Source: Oryzomicrobium sp.
GTDB lineage: Bacteria; Pseudomonadota; Gammaproteobacteria; Burkholderiales; Rhodocyclaceae
Direction of reading: 5' to 3'
Length of the DNA stretch: 64,000 nt
NCBI RefSeq assembly: GCF_021287045.1
Contig: NZ_JAJTBG010000003.1
Location: forward strand, 62,001 to 126,000
A program made the translations under genes and the position numbers. Below the pieces are notes generated by a model, which saw only the letters and a list, made by a program, of their open reading frames with translations, was not told the DNA's origin and did no database searches. Shown here piece by piece: positions 38,410-49,000 of the stretch; positions within the stretch are counted from its first letter, which is position 1; every line of letters starts with the position of its first letter.

Positions 38410-39663
38410 TCAGCGGGACGGCGCTGCCAATGCTTCAGCGGCGCGGCGCACCAGATAGTCGCGCATGGCGTCCCGGGCGCGGAAGATGGTCTCCGGCTTG
38501 TAGGGGAACATGTCCACCGGGTCCATGGCATGGACCACCATGGCGTGGTCCACCTCGAACACCAGCAGCCCGCCGGCCACTTCGGCACAGTCGATGCACA
38601 CGTAGTCGAGCCCGACCCGCCGGGGGATGGCCTCCAGGGCCGTGCGGTGACGGGCGGCGAAATCGGCGAAGTTGGCCATGAACGCCGCCTCTTCCTCGCG
38701 CTTGGCCGCGTCCTCGTACATCTGGGCATTGACGTAGTGGACCATCCAGCGCGACGACACGGCCATGTGGGAGGCGAAGGGCTGCCCATCCACCAGGGCG
38801 ATGCGGAACTTGCGAAACAGGCCGTCCGGGCCGCTGTAATCGACGAAGGGCGAAATGAACAGCTGCTCGTCCCGCACCCGGACCAGATAGTCCACCAAGG
38901 CGCCGGAATCCTCGATCTTTTCCAGGTCGTGGCCCGCGTGGGAGCCCAGGGGGCGCAGGATCACCGGGTAGTCCCAGCCGGGCAGGACCGCCCCCAGGCC
39001 GCTGTCGCCCGTGGCGGCGGGCAGCAGGTCGGCCCGGGCGATGTTGCAGGTGGGGGGCATGACCACTCCGTCCAGGCCTTGCAGCAGGTCGCTGGCGGTA
39101 TTGCGTGCGGTATTGAGGATGCCCCGGGGCGGATTCACCACCGGCCGGGGCCAGGCGGCCAGGCGGGGTTCCAGGGCTTCCAGGGCGGCCCGGCTGGCGT
39201 CGAACAGGCCCACGCCGACCACCAGCAGGTCGTGGTCCGGCACCGGCTCGGGCAGGGGGTCGCCGTCCAGGGCCACGTAGTAGTACTCGATGTCGATGTC
39301 GCAGTCTTCGAGCAAGCAATCCAGGGGCGTGTTGACCGAGATGTCCCCGGGGGCCATCAACATCAGCACCCGCAAACAGGCTGGCTGGCGCAGGGCGGGC
39401 AGGAAGTAGCGGCGGGTGAGCGCCAGGGCCAGCCCCTGCACGGCCAGGCCGGTGTCCTGCTTTTCCAGGCAGAACAGGGCCGTGGCCAGGTTCATCAGCA
39501 GGTTGGGATCGTCGCCGCCCTGCTGGGCCTGTTCCAGCATCTGCTGGGCGATGGGGCCGATGTCCGCGGCAGCCAGGTTCATGCGCAGGAAGGGGGCCAG
39601 GCCGTAGAACGGGGTATGCCCCTGGGCGGAAGCGGCGGGTGAGGCTTGGGAGGACGGAGTCAC
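38410..39663 (-). CDS. TPR-like/ATP-grasp protein of unknown substrate
   Basis: A 417-residue protein. Residues ~30-95 look like a short helical (TPR-like) repeat region (MLEQAQQGGDDPNLLMNLATALFCL). Residues ~165-405 have the look of an ATP-grasp ligase: PVVNPPRGILNTARN, DYPVILRPLGSHAGHDLEKI as the nucleotide-binding Lys/Arg loop region, and a C-terminal metal-binding strand YVCIDCAEVAGGLLVFEVDHAMVVHAMDP. ATP-grasp enzymes join a carboxylate to an amine, so a peptide or amino-acid ligase is likely, but no substrate or biosynthetic partner is visible nearby. It lies between the purL terminator and serC. Confidence 0.7.
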   Translation of the reverse strand: MTPSSQASPAASAQGHTPFYGLAPFLRMNLAAADIGPIAQQMLEQAQQGGDDPNLLMNLATALFCLEKQDTGLAVQGLALALTRRYFLPALRQPACLRVLMLMAPGDISVNTPLDCLLEDCDIDIEYYYVALDGDPLPEPVPDHDLLVVGVGLFDASRAALEALEPRLAAWPRPVVNPPRGILNTARNTASDLLQGLDGVVMPPTCNIARADLLPAATGDSGLGAVLPGWDYPVILRPLGSHAGHDLEKIEDSGALVDYLVRVRDEQLFISPFVDYSGPDGLFRKFRIALVDGQPFASHMAVSSRWMVHYVNAQMYEDAAKREEEAAFMANFADFAARHRTALEAIPRRVGLDYVCIDCAEVAGGLLVFEVDHAMVVHAMDPVDMFPYKPETIFRARDAMRDYLVRRAAEALAAPSR

Positions 39664-39683
39664 AGAATCGAGGTAGTCACGAT

Positions 39684-39718
39684 AAAAACAGGGCAGGCAC
39701 CAAAATGGCGCCTGCCCT
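39684..39718 (-). terminator. Rho-independent terminator after purL
   Basis: On the minus strand AGGGCAGGCGCC, ATTTT loop, GGTGCCTGCCCT, then GTTTTTATC: a 12-bp stem with one G-T pair followed by a U-tract, 62 bases past the purL stop. Confidence 0.88.
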
Positions 39719-39779
39719 CAAGTTGTTGCAATGAACGGATGTCATCCCGGGAAGCCCGACGGGAAATCGGGTAGGAGCG

Positions 39780-42700
39780 TTACCCCACCCACTTGCGGGC
39801 GTTGCGGAACATGCGCATCCAGGGAGCGTCCTCGCCCAGACCGGCCGGCGCCCAGGACATCTGCACGGTGCGGAAGACCCGCTCCGGGTGCGGCATCATG
39901 ATCGAGAAGCGGCCGTCCGCCGTGGTCACCCCGGTGATGCCGGCGGGCGAACCGTTGGGGTTGAGCGGGTAGGTCTCGGTGACCTGGCCGCGGCTGTCCA
40001 CGTAGCGCATGGCGGTGAGCGCCTTGGCCTGGTCGCCGGCTTGCTCGAACACCGCCCGGCCTTCGCCGTGGGACACCACCACCGGGGCCACGGTGCCGGC
40101 CATGTCGGCGAAGAAGATCGAGGGGGATTCGGGGATTTCCACGGTGACGAAGCGGGCCTCGAACTGCTCCACCCGGTTGCGGTGAAACAGGGGCCAGTGC
40201 TCGGCGCCCGGGATCAGGCCCTTCAGCCCGCTCATCATCTGGCAGCCGTTGCACACGCCCAGGGCGAAGGTGTCGTCCCGGTGGAAGAAGGCGGCAAACT
40301 CGTCGCGGCAGCGCTCGTTGAACAGGATGGTCTTGGCCCAGCCTTGTCCCGCACCCAGCACGTCGCCGTAGGAGAAGCCGCCGCAGGCCGCCAGGCCCTT
40401 GAAGTCGGCCAGGTTGACGCGGCCGGCGACGATGTCGCTCATATGCACGTCCACCGCGGCAAAACCGGCGCGGTCGAAGGCCGCCGCCATTTCCACCTGA
40501 CCGTTCACCCCCTGCTCGCGCAGGATGGCAATCTGGGGCCGGGCGCCGGTGGCGATGTACGGCGCCGCCACGTCCTCGCTCGGGTCGAAGGGCAGCTTGA
40601 CGAACAGGCCGGTGTCTTCCTTGTCCAGAATGCGGTCGTATTCGGACTGGGCGCATTCCGGGTTGTCGCGCAGGCTTTGCAGGCGGTAGCTGGTCTCGGA
40701 CCAGGCCCGGTGCAGGTCCACCCGGTTTTCCGAGAAGATCGGCTTGGCGTTGCGCACCACCCGGACCTGGTCCCGGTCGTTGGGGTAGCCGATCAGCATG
40801 TAGCACTGGCCCAGGCCGGCCTCGCGCAGGCGGGCGGTGACCGTTTCCCGGTCGGCGCGACGAATCTGGACCACGGCGCCCAGCTCTTCGGCGAACAGGG
40901 CGCGCACCTGCATTTCCATGGAGCGGCCGTCCATCAGCTGGGGCTTGCGCTCGTTGCCGTCCACGTCGTGCATGAGCGGATCATAGGCCAGCAGGTCGGT
41001 GTTCAGCGTCACACCGCAATGGGAGGCGAAGGCCATCTCCGCCACGGTGGCGAACAGGCCGCCGTCGCCGCGGTCGTGGTAGGCCAACAGCAGGCCGTCC
41101 CGGCTGAGGGCCTGGATGGTGTTGAAGAAGGTCAGCAGCAGCTGGGGGTCATCCACGTCCGGAGCGTCGCTGGCGGTGGCGTTGTACACCTGGGCCAGGG
41201 CCGAACCGCCCAGGCGGTTCTTGCCGGCGGACAGGTCGAGCAGCAGCAGTTCGGTTTCGCCCTGGTCGAGTTTGAGTTGGGGCGTCAGGGTACGGCGCAC
41301 GTCGTCCACCCGGGCGAAGGCGGTGACGATCAGGGACAAGGGGGATACCACCTGTTTCTTCTCGCCCTGGTCTTCCCAGGCGGTGCGCATGGACAGGGAA
41401 TCCTTGCCCACCGGAATCGACACGCCCACCGACTGGCACAACTCGGAGACGGCCTGGACGGTATCGAACAGGCGGGCGTCCTCGCCGGCCACGCCGCAGG
41501 CGGCCATCCAGTTGGCGGACAGCTTGACCCGCTTCAGCTCGCCCACGTCGGCGGCGGCCAGGTTGGTCAGGGCCTCGCCGATGGCCATGCGGCCCGAGGC
41601 GGGAGCGTCGAGCACCGCCACCGGGGTGCGCTCGCCCATGGCGAAGGCTTCGCCGGCGTAACCCTGGAAACTCATCAGGGTGACGGCCACGTCGGCCACC
41701 GGCACCTGCCAGGGGCCGACCATCTGGTCCCGGGCGGTCAGGCCGCCCACGGTGCGGTCGCCGATGGAGATGAGGAAGGTCTTGTCGGCCACCGCCGGCA
41801 GGCGCAGCACCCGGTAGGCGGCGTCCTTGAGGTCGATGGCGGTGGGATCGAAAGGCGTAGCGGCTGCCTCGGCGTGGGCCACGTCCCGGGTCATACGCGG
41901 CGGCTTGCCGAGCAGCGCCTCCATGTCCATGTCCACCGGATTGTTGCCGAAGTGGCTATCCACCACCTTCAGCTGGCCGTCGCCGGTGGCCTCGCCGACC
42001 ACGGCGTAGGGGCAACGCTCGCGCTCGCACAGGGCGGCGAAGTCGGCCAGACGCTGCGGCGGGATCGCCAGCACGTAGCGTTCCTGGGATTCGTTGCTCC
42101 AGATTTCCGCCGGGCTCATGCCCGGTTCCTCGATCTGCACCTTGCGCAGCTGGAAGGTGGCGCCGACGCCGCCGGAATGGGCCAGTTCGGGGAAAGCGTT
42201 GGACAGGCCGCCGGCGCCCACGTCGTGGATCGACAGGATCGGGTTGTTACCGCCCATCTGCCAGCAGCGGTCGATGACCTCCTGGGCGCGGCGCTGGATT
42301 TCCGGGTTGCCGCGCTGTACCGAGGCGAAGTCCAGGTCTTCGGTGTTGGCGCCGGCGCTCATCGAGCTGGCGGCGCCGCCGCCCAGGCCGATCAGCATGC
42401 CCGGCCCGCCCAGCTGGACGAACAGGGTGCCCACCGGGAAGGTCTCGGCCTTGAACGACTGCTCGGCCTGGATGCTGCCCAGGCCGCCGGCGATCATGAT
42501 CGGCTTGTGGTAGCCCTTGACCTCGCCGCCGACCTTCTCTTCGTAGGTGCGGAAATAACCGGTCAGGTTGGGGCGGCCGAATTCGTTGTTGAAGGCGGCG
42601 GCGCCGATCGGGCCCTCGATCATGATGTCCAGGGCGCTGGCGATGCGGCCGGGGCGGCCATAGGCGCTGGTGGCCGCTTCCCAGGGCTGTTCAGCGCCGG

Positions 42701-43727
42701 GGATGTTCAGGTTGGACACGGTGAAACCGCACAGACCGGCCTTGGGCTTGGAGCCCCGGCCGGTGGCCCCCTCGTCGCGGATTTCCCCGCCGGAGCCGGT
42801 AGCGGCGCCGGGGAAGGGGGAAATGGCGGTGGGGTGGTTGTGGGTCTCGACCTTGGTCAGGATGTGGGTCGTTTCCTCTGAATAGGCGTAGGCGCCACCT
42901 TCCCGGGGATAGAAGCGGGGAATGGTGGCCCCCTCGATGATCGAGGCGTTGTCGGCGTAGGCCATCACCGTGCCTTCCGGCGCGGCCTTGTGGGTGGCCT
43001 TGATCATGCCGAACAGGGTCTCGTCCCGCTGTTCGCCGTCGATCACCCAGGCGGCGTTGAAGATCTTGTGCCGGCAGTGTTCCGAGTTGGCCTGGGCGAA
43101 CATCATCAGTTCAACGTCGGTCGGGTTGCGCCCGGCCTTGGTGAAGATGTCGAGCAGGTAGTCGATCTCGTCCTCGGACAGGGCCAGGCCCAGGCTGCCG
43201 TTGGCCGCCACCAGGGCGGGCCGGCCGCCGGCCAGCACGTCCACCGTAGCCAGGGGCTTGGGCGCCACGTGGGCGAACAGGGCGGCCACATGGTCGAAGC
43301 CGTCTAGCACCGATTCGGTCATGCGGTCGTGCAACAGGGCCACCACCTGCTGGCGGGTGGCGGCATCCAGGTTGCCCCGGGCGCTGACCCGATAGGCGAT
43401 GCCGCGCTCGATGCGCTTCACCCCGGCGATGCCGGTGTTGCGGGCGATGTCGGTGGCCTTTGACGACCAGGGGGAGATGGTGCCGATGCGCGGCGTGACC
43501 AGGATCAGTTCCCGCTCCGGCAGCTCGTCCGCCGCCACCTCGCCGAGCAACTGGGCCAAGCGTCCACGGCCATCGTCGGCCAGGGGCCCTTCCAGTTCGA
43601 CGAAATGCCAGAAGTCGGCGGCGAGGCCGGTGACGGCCGGCACCGAAGCGGCCAGGCGGTCCTTGAGGCGTTGCAGGCGGAAAGCGGAGAAGGCGGGGGC
43701 ACCGCGCAGGAGGAGAAGGTCGGCCAT
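39780..43727 (-). CDS. purL: Phosphoribosylformylglycinamidine synthase (long form)
   Basis: PurL converts FGAR plus glutamine to FGAM in purine synthesis. This is the long single-chain type (1,315 residues from ATG 43727), fusing the PurS-like, synthetase and glutaminase parts. The synthetase half has [30 protein letters not shown] with the ATP-binding HNHP. The C-terminal class I amidotransferase has the nucleophile in [12 protein letters not shown] and the His/Glu of [12 protein letters not shown] at 43739 would add four residues. A possible TATAAT -10 lies 84 bases upstream and a terminator follows, consistent with a one-gene transcript. Confidence 0.97.
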   Translation of the reverse strand: MADLLLLRGAPAFSAFRLQRLKDRLAASVPAVTGLAADFWHFVELEGPLADDGRGRLAQLLGEVAADELPERELILVTPRIGTISPWSSKATDIARNTGIAGVKRIERGIAYRVSARGNLDAATRQQVVALLHDRMTESVLDGFDHVAALFAHVAPKPLATVDVLAGGRPALVAANGSLGLALSEDEIDYLLDIFTKAGRNPTDVELMMFAQANSEHCRHKIFNAAWVIDGEQRDETLFGMIKATHKAAPEGTVMAYADNASIIEGATIPRFYPREGGAYAYSEETTHILTKVETHNHPTAISPFPGAATGSGGEIRDEGATGRGSKPKAGLCGFTVSNLNIPGAEQPWEAATSAYGRPGRIASALDIMIEGPIGAAAFNNEFGRPNLTGYFRTYEEKVGGEVKGYHKPIMIAGGLGSIQAEQSFKAETFPVGTLFVQLGGPGMLIGLGGGAASSMSAGANTEDLDFASVQRGNPEIQRRAQEVIDRCWQMGGNNPILSIHDVGAGGLSNAFPELAHSGGVGATFQLRKVQIEEPGMSPAEIWSNESQERYVLAIPPQRLADFAALCERERCPYAVVGEATGDGQLKVVDSHFGNNPVDMDMEALLGKPPRMTRDVAHAEAAATPFDPTAIDLKDAAYRVLRLPAVADKTFLISIGDRTVGGLTARDQMVGPWQVPVADVAVTLMSFQGYAGEAFAMGERTPVAVLDAPASGRMAIGEALTNLAAADVGELKRVKLSANWMAACGVAGEDARLFDTVQAVSELCQSVGVSIPVGKDSLSMRTAWEDQGEKKQVVSPLSLIVTAFARVDDVRRTLTPQLKLDQGETELLLLDLSAGKNRLGGSALAQVYNATASDAPDVDDPQLLLTFFNTIQALSRDGLLLAYHDRGDGGLFATVAEMAFASHCGVTLNTDLLAYDPLMHDVDGNERKPQLMDGRSMEMQVRALFAEELGAVVQIRRADRETVTARLREAGLGQCYMLIGYPNDRDQVRVVRNAKPIFSENRVDLHRAWSETSYRLQSLRDNPECAQSEYDRILDKEDTGLFVKLPFDPSEDVAAPYIATGARPQIAILREQGVNGQVEMAAAFDRAGFAAVDVHMSDIVAGRVNLADFKGLAACGGFSYGDVLGAGQGWAKTILFNERCRDEFAAFFHRDDTFALGVCNGCQMMSGLKGLIPGAEHWPLFHRNRVEQFEARFVTVEIPESPSIFFADMAGTVAPVVVSHGEGRAVFEQAGDQAKALTAMRYVDSRGQVTETYPLNPNGSPAGITGVTTADGRFSIMMPHPERVFRTVQMSWAPAGLGEDAPWMRMFRNARKWVG

Positions 43728-43810
43728 CGGAGATGTCACTGAAAGGCGGCGAGGCGCCGCCGGCCGGGGAAAAACGGGGGCCGGGCGGACGCCACAGGGG
43801 CAAAAACCGG

Positions 43811-43816
43811 ATTATA
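43811..43816 (-). promoter_or_regulatory. Possible -10 element of purL
   Basis: The minus strand reads TATAAT within CGGTATAATCC, a perfect consensus -10 in GC-rich DNA, 84 bases before the purL ATG. No consensus -35 is found at 16-18 bases; the site could depend on an activator or repressor such as PurR. Confidence 0.4.
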
Positions 43817-43962
43817 CCGGAGGAACGGGCCCCTCTCGGCCCCAGGCGCCCTCTTCCGCCGCTTCCGTTGCCGTACCCGTCGCGCTTTCACCGCCGCTTC
43901 CTGCACTCCCGCCACTGCCATCGCCCTTCCATGCTTCCGGCGACGGCGGCGGCGCATCAGTC

Positions 43963-44853
43963 CTACCGCGTTTTCTCCCGCTGCGGGAAAAGCAGCACGC
44001 CGTCGGACAGGGCCACCCGGTTGCGTCCGGCGAACACCGCCGCCCCCAGGGCCACCTTGGCCCGGCGCAACAGGGCCTGACCATCCCGGTCACGGTGCTG
44101 GAAATGGGTGACGCCGACGCTCACGGTAAAGCGCAGATCTCCCAGGTCGCTAGGCAGGCAGAGACGGGCCGCCCCTTCGCAGATGCGGGTCGCCGGCGTA
44201 CTCGCGCCGTCCGAATCGACCCCCGGCAGCAAGGCGGCGAACTCGCATTCCCCCAAGCGCCCCACCAGGTCGCTATCGCGCAATTCCTGCCGCACCAGGG
44301 CCGCAAGCCGCACCAGCAGCCGGTCGGCCATGTCCTCGCCATAGGCGTCGGCCAGGCGGTTGAAAAAATCCACTTGGAGGCAGATCGCCGCCACTGGCTG
44401 CTCATAACGGCGAAAGCGGCCGTACTCCCGCTCCACCGCCTCGGCAAAACGGCTGCGGCCAGCCACACCGGTAAGCAGATCCATGCCCCCCGCTTCCCGC
44501 AGCCGCCCGGCCAGTTCGCGGTACAGGTGCTGCTGACGCAATAGCGCCGTCACGAGCAACGCCAGGGAAGCGGCCGCCAGCAGCAGGGTCGCCGCCAGCA
44601 CGGCATGCGCCGCGCCGGGCACCAACCCATCGCCGCCGGCCAGCAGTCCGGCCAGAAGAGCCAGGGCCGCTACGCCCAGCCCCAGGGCCACGGCGCCCCG
44701 GCGGCGCAGCCAGGGCGGCAACGCGGCGAAAGGCTCGACCCAGGCCAGGGCGCCGGCCAACCAAGACGGCACCCAGCCGGGCCGCCGCCCTGCCCTGCCT
44801 TGCCCGCTTTCGCCCAGGGCCATCGCCCCCGGGCCCGGATGCCCATTCCCCAT
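43963..44853 (-). CDS. Membrane GGDEF-family protein with degenerate active site
   Basis: A 296-residue protein from ATG 44853: two membrane helices (~55-105) followed by a GGDEF domain (~122-290). The signature loop reads GECEF (201-205) instead of GG[D/E]EF, so the catalytic acidic residue at position three is Cys, and the substrate-side DHFK is DFFN. The Mg-binding Asp (VD162) and the RDSD I-site (192-195) remain. It is therefore probably not an active cyclase; it could bind c-di-GMP as a receptor or act by dimerising with another cyclase. It is downstream of the AraC regulator on the same strand with a 127-base gap. Confidence 0.8.
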   Translation of the reverse strand: MGNGHPGPGAMALGESGQGRAGRRPGWVPSWLAGALAWVEPFAALPPWLRRRGAVALGLGVAALALLAGLLAGGDGLVPGAAHAVLAATLLLAAASLALLVTALLRQQHLYRELAGRLREAGGMDLLTGVAGRSRFAEAVEREYGRFRRYEQPVAAICLQVDFFNRLADAYGEDMADRLLVRLAALVRQELRDSDLVGRLGECEFAALLPGVDSDGASTPATRICEGAARLCLPSDLGDLRFTVSVGVTHFQHRDRDGQALLRRAKVALGAAVFAGRNRVALSDGVLLFPQREKTR

Positions 44854-44980
44854 GACCGCGCTCCCGCCCCCTACTCGGGGCCTTGGGCATTGGAACTCCC
44901 AAGCGCGACAAAATTCATTTCGGATGCAACACGCGGCAACGTCCGGCACTGCCGGCGTCCATCGATCCCAGCGCGGCCCC

Positions 44981-45961
44981 TCACTCCAGCCCGGCGGCAT
45001 CCTGGGCTGCCGACTGCCGCCAGTCCCGCGGCGTCATGCCATAGGCTTCGCGGAAGCGGCGGCCGAAGTGGGTCAGGTCGTTGAATCCCCAGTGGAAGGC
45101 GATTTCCGTGATGCTGCGCAAGGCCAGGGATGGGGAAGCCAGATCGCGGCGGCACCGCTCCAGGCGCCGGCCGAGCAGCCAGCGGGAAAAACTGAGCCCC
45201 CGCTCCTCGAAAAGCCGGTGCAGGTAGCGGGTGGAAATGCCGAAGCGGGCCGCCACCCTCTCCGGGGTCAGGCGGGGGTCGCCGAGGTGGGCCTCGACAA
45301 AGTCGTCGATGGCGGGAAGACGGGCCGCCTTCAGCGCATCCGTAACGCTCTCGCCAGAGTCCTCGTCGACGGCTTCGCAATTCCCGAGGGCCAGCGCCAG
45401 CAAATCCATGAAATGGCCGGACAGGGCATTTCCCTGCTCGGCGGGCAGGGGCGGATTCGGCGGGGCCATGCTGCGCAAAAAGCTGTCCAGCAGTCCGTTG
45501 AGGCGCTGCTGCCGGCCAAGCCGGGCGATCGAGGGCAGACGGGGCAGGCGCGACACCAGGCCGGCCCGGGGAAAGTTGATCCAGAGGCCCCGGTTGCCGT
45601 CGGACTGCCGGCAATCCCAGGGCGAGGCATTGTCCACCAGGAACATGTCGCCGCGACCGACGGAAAGGTCGCCCCCGTTATGACGGAAATGGAGACGCCC
45701 GCCCATTTGCAGCACCAGGGCGCACGTATCGTTGTCGCAGCGGGCGATCTGCGGCCGGCCCCGGGTGACGCGGGAAGCGCTGGTTCGATGCACGCCGAGC
45801 ACGCTGTCGCCGAGCACACGCGTGCGCAGGGCCGTGTGGAACAGACTGGCCCCCTCGGCATCGACGTCGAGCATGCAGCCGGTCTGGCGCAGCACTTCGT
45901 CGCGCCAGAAGGCGAAGCGTTCGCTCTCGGGAAGATCGTCAGTCGTGAAGACGGATTCCAT
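44981..45961 (-). CDS. AraC family transcriptional regulator
   Basis: A 326-residue protein (from ATG 45961) with an N-terminal AraC-binding-like ligand domain (~1-200: ESERFAFWRDEVLRQTG, GRLHFRHNGGDLSVGRGDMFLVDN) and a C-terminal double HTH (~225-320: ERVAARFGISTRYLHRLFEERGLSFSRWLLGRRL, then ITEIAFHWGFNDLTHFGRRFREAYGMTPRDWR). It binds an unknown inducer. Its gene is divergent from the autotransporter gene, separated by 103 bases, so it is the obvious candidate regulator of that adhesin. The longer frame to 46075 overlaps the autotransporter's start region and was rejected. Confidence 0.9.
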   Translation of the reverse strand: MESVFTTDDLPESERFAFWRDEVLRQTGCMLDVDAEGASLFHTALRTRVLGDSVLGVHRTSASRVTRGRPQIARCDNDTCALVLQMGGRLHFRHNGGDLSVGRGDMFLVDNASPWDCRQSDGNRGLWINFPRAGLVSRLPRLPSIARLGRQQRLNGLLDSFLRSMAPPNPPLPAEQGNALSGHFMDLLALALGNCEAVDEDSGESVTDALKAARLPAIDDFVEAHLGDPRLTPERVAARFGISTRYLHRLFEERGLSFSRWLLGRRLERCRRDLASPSLALRSITEIAFHWGFNDLTHFGRRFREAYGMTPRDWRQSAAQDAAGLE

Positions 45962-46064
45962 GGGATGGGTGCGCGGAAAGTCGTATCGGCCGTGCGCTGC
46001 CAGCCGAGACGGGGAGGGACAGGATACCCAGAATTCATGCCTTTGTCCTCCCAGGGAAAAGAAC

Positions 46065-49000
46065 ATGAACCGCACCTACCGGCTCGTCTGGAACGACCAG
46101 ACCCAACGCTATGTCCCTGCCCCCGAAACCGCCCGCAGACGCGGCAAGGGCAACCATGGAAAAACGGCACTGGTGGCCGCCGCGCTGGCACTCACGCTCG
46201 GTATGGCGACACCGCTGGCACAGGCGCAGCAGGCGGCCGGCGGCGCGGGCGGAGGCAACGGAGGCGCCGGCGGCAGTGCCGGCATGAGCGGCGGCAGTTC
46301 CAGTGCGGGGGAAGCTGGAGGCGCGGCCGGAACTCCGGGTAAGCCGAACGGCGACAATGGTTTCTTGGGCAGCGGCGGCGGCGGCGGATATGAAGCCGTC
46401 GCAAACGGCGACGTCTCATCGCCGATGACGGGGGGCCAAGGCGGTATGGGTGGGGATTACTTCTTCATCAGCGGCACCGGCGGCGGCGGCGGTGGCGGCG
46501 CAGGCGTGGTGATGCAGGCCGCGGGCACTTCCGTGACGGCCGACGTGACGGGCGGCGCGGGCGGCGCGGGCGGCAGTGCCTCCCTCATGAGCGACGGCGG
46601 CGGCGGCGGCAACGGTGGCGGCGGCGGCAACGGCGGCGCGGGTGTGGCGATGCAGGCCACGGGTACGCTCGACGTGGCGGGTGAGGTAAAGGGCGGCGAC
46701 GGCGGCGCGGGTGGGGGCGGTATGCCCCCCACCCCGGTCTCCGGCCCCGGAGGCGGTGGCAGCGGCGGCAACGGCGGCGCGGGCGTGGCGATGCAGGCTG
46801 CGGGCACCGTCAACGTGACAGGCAGCGTGACGGGCGGCGCCGGCGGGAACGGCGGTATGGGCTTCGACCTTGCCGGCGAACCGAGCTTCGCCCCATCCGG
46901 AACCGGCGGCGCCGGCATTCTCGGTGCGGCCGGTGGCGGCGTCACCATCGTCAATTCCGGGCATATCGAGGGCGGCATGGGAAACGGCGGCCGGGCCGAC
47001 GCCATCTCGCTATTCGGCGACGGCAACCGGCTGGAAGTGCGGCAGGGCTCGACCATCGTCGGCAACGTCCAGGTGTCGTCCGTCCCAGCGGGCGGCGTCA
47101 ACACGCTGGCCTTGGGCGGCGCAAACAATGACGCGTTCGACGTGTCGCAGATCGGCGACTCGGCCCAATATCGCGGCTTCAACGCCTTCGAGAAAACCGG
47201 CGCCAGCACCTGGACGCTGACCGGCAGCGGCAACCAGAACTGGTCGGTGGACAACGGCACGTTGAAGGGCGATACCGACAGCATCCAGGGAAACGTCACC
47301 TTCGCCAGCGGCCCGGGCAACCGCGGCCTCGTCTTCGACCAAACCTTCGACGGCAGCTACAGCGGCGTCATTTCCGGCGACGGCTCGCTGACCAAGACCG
47401 GCACGGGCACGGTGACGCTGACGGGCAATAACAGCGACGCCGGCAACAGCTACACCGGCGGCACCACGGTGAGCGGCGGTACCTTGAAGATCGAAGGCGC
47501 CGGCTTCAAGGTCAACCACGCCGACGCCGACCTGAGCGTTGGCGACGCCAGCCTCGTCATCGCCTCCGGCCGTGTCACAAACCGCAATGGCAGCATCGGC
47601 ACCGACGCCGGCAGTAGCGGCAGCGCCACCGTGACGGGCCGCACTTCGTGGTGGACAAGCACAGGCAGCCTGAAGGTCGGGAATGAGGGCAATGGCACCT
47701 TGACGATCGAAGACGGCGGTTCCGTCGCCAGCGACAGCGGTGCCATCGGCCACGCTGCCGGCAGTACCGGCAGCGTCACCGTGACTGGCACAGAATCCCG
47801 CTGGATGAATAAGGGCGCCCTATACGTCGGCGATATGGGCAACGGCACGCTCACCATCGAGAACTATGGTCACGTGGCCGGCAACGCCGGCACGGATAGC
47901 GCCATCGGCGCAGGCCTGGGCAGCACCGGTGTCGTCACCGTGGCAAGCCGCGGCTACTGGAGAAACTATGGTAGCAATCTGCATATCGGCCTCGACGGTG
48001 CCGGCACGCTCAGGATCGAAAGCGGCGGCGGAGTCGAGAACAAGGACGGCATCATCGGTGACCAAGCCAGCGGTACAGGCGCCGTCACCGTGACGGGCAG
48101 CGGCTCCACCTGGACGAATGCTGATTACCTGTATATCGGCAGTTCCGGCAACGGCACGCTCAAGATCGAAAACGGTGGCAAGGTCCTCAACCAGGACGGC
48201 ATCATCGGTAACCAAGCCAACGGTACAGGCGCCGTCACTGTGACGGGCAGCGGCTCTACCTGGACGAATACGGGCAACCTGTATGTCGGCAATTCCGGCA
48301 ACGGCACGCTCAGGATCGAAAACGGCGGCAAGGTCCGCAACCAGGATGGCACCATCGGCGACCAAGCCGGCAGCACCGGCACCGGCGCCGTGACCGTGAC
48401 AGGCAGCGGCTCCACCTGGACGAATACGGGCAATCTGTATGTCGGCAATTCCTCCGGCAACGGCGCGCTCACGATCGAAAACGGCGGCACGGTCAATAGC
48501 ATCGATGGCACCATCGGGGCCAACCCGTCCAGTTCCGCTTCCGCCGTCGTTACCGTGGCGAGCGGAGGAACCTGGAACGTTAGCAGGCTGGTCCTCTGGG
48601 GCACAGGCACACTCAATATCGGTGCTTACGACCTTTCCGCGCCGACGACTGCAGGCGCGGTGATTGTGGACTACCCCATCACTGGTGTCGGCGGCGCGGT
48701 GAACTTCAACCAGACTGACGCCATCACCTTCTCCTCGCTCATCACGGGCAACATCGCCGTCAACCAGCGCGGCAGCGGCACGACGACGCTGACCGACAAC
48801 AATTTCTACACGCAAGGCACCACTATCAGCGGCGGCACCTTGCAGCTCGGCAATGGCGGCACCTCGGGTTCGATCCAAGGGAACGTCGTCAACGACGGCA
48901 CCCTCGCCTTCAACCGCAGCGATACGCTGACGTTCGCCGGTTCCATCTCAGGTTCCGGCGCCGTCCACCAGATCGGTTCCGGCACCACGATCCTCACCGG

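Noticed and set aside
39888-42881. Plus-strand 997-residue open frame antisense to purL
   Set aside because: PurL is a well-recognised enzyme on the other strand over the same bases; the antisense product is His/Gly-rich with no domain.
45732-46064. Upstream extension of the autotransporter reading frame
   Set aside because: It overlaps the araC gene in antisense and would destroy the N-terminal ESPR/signal peptide seen from 46065.
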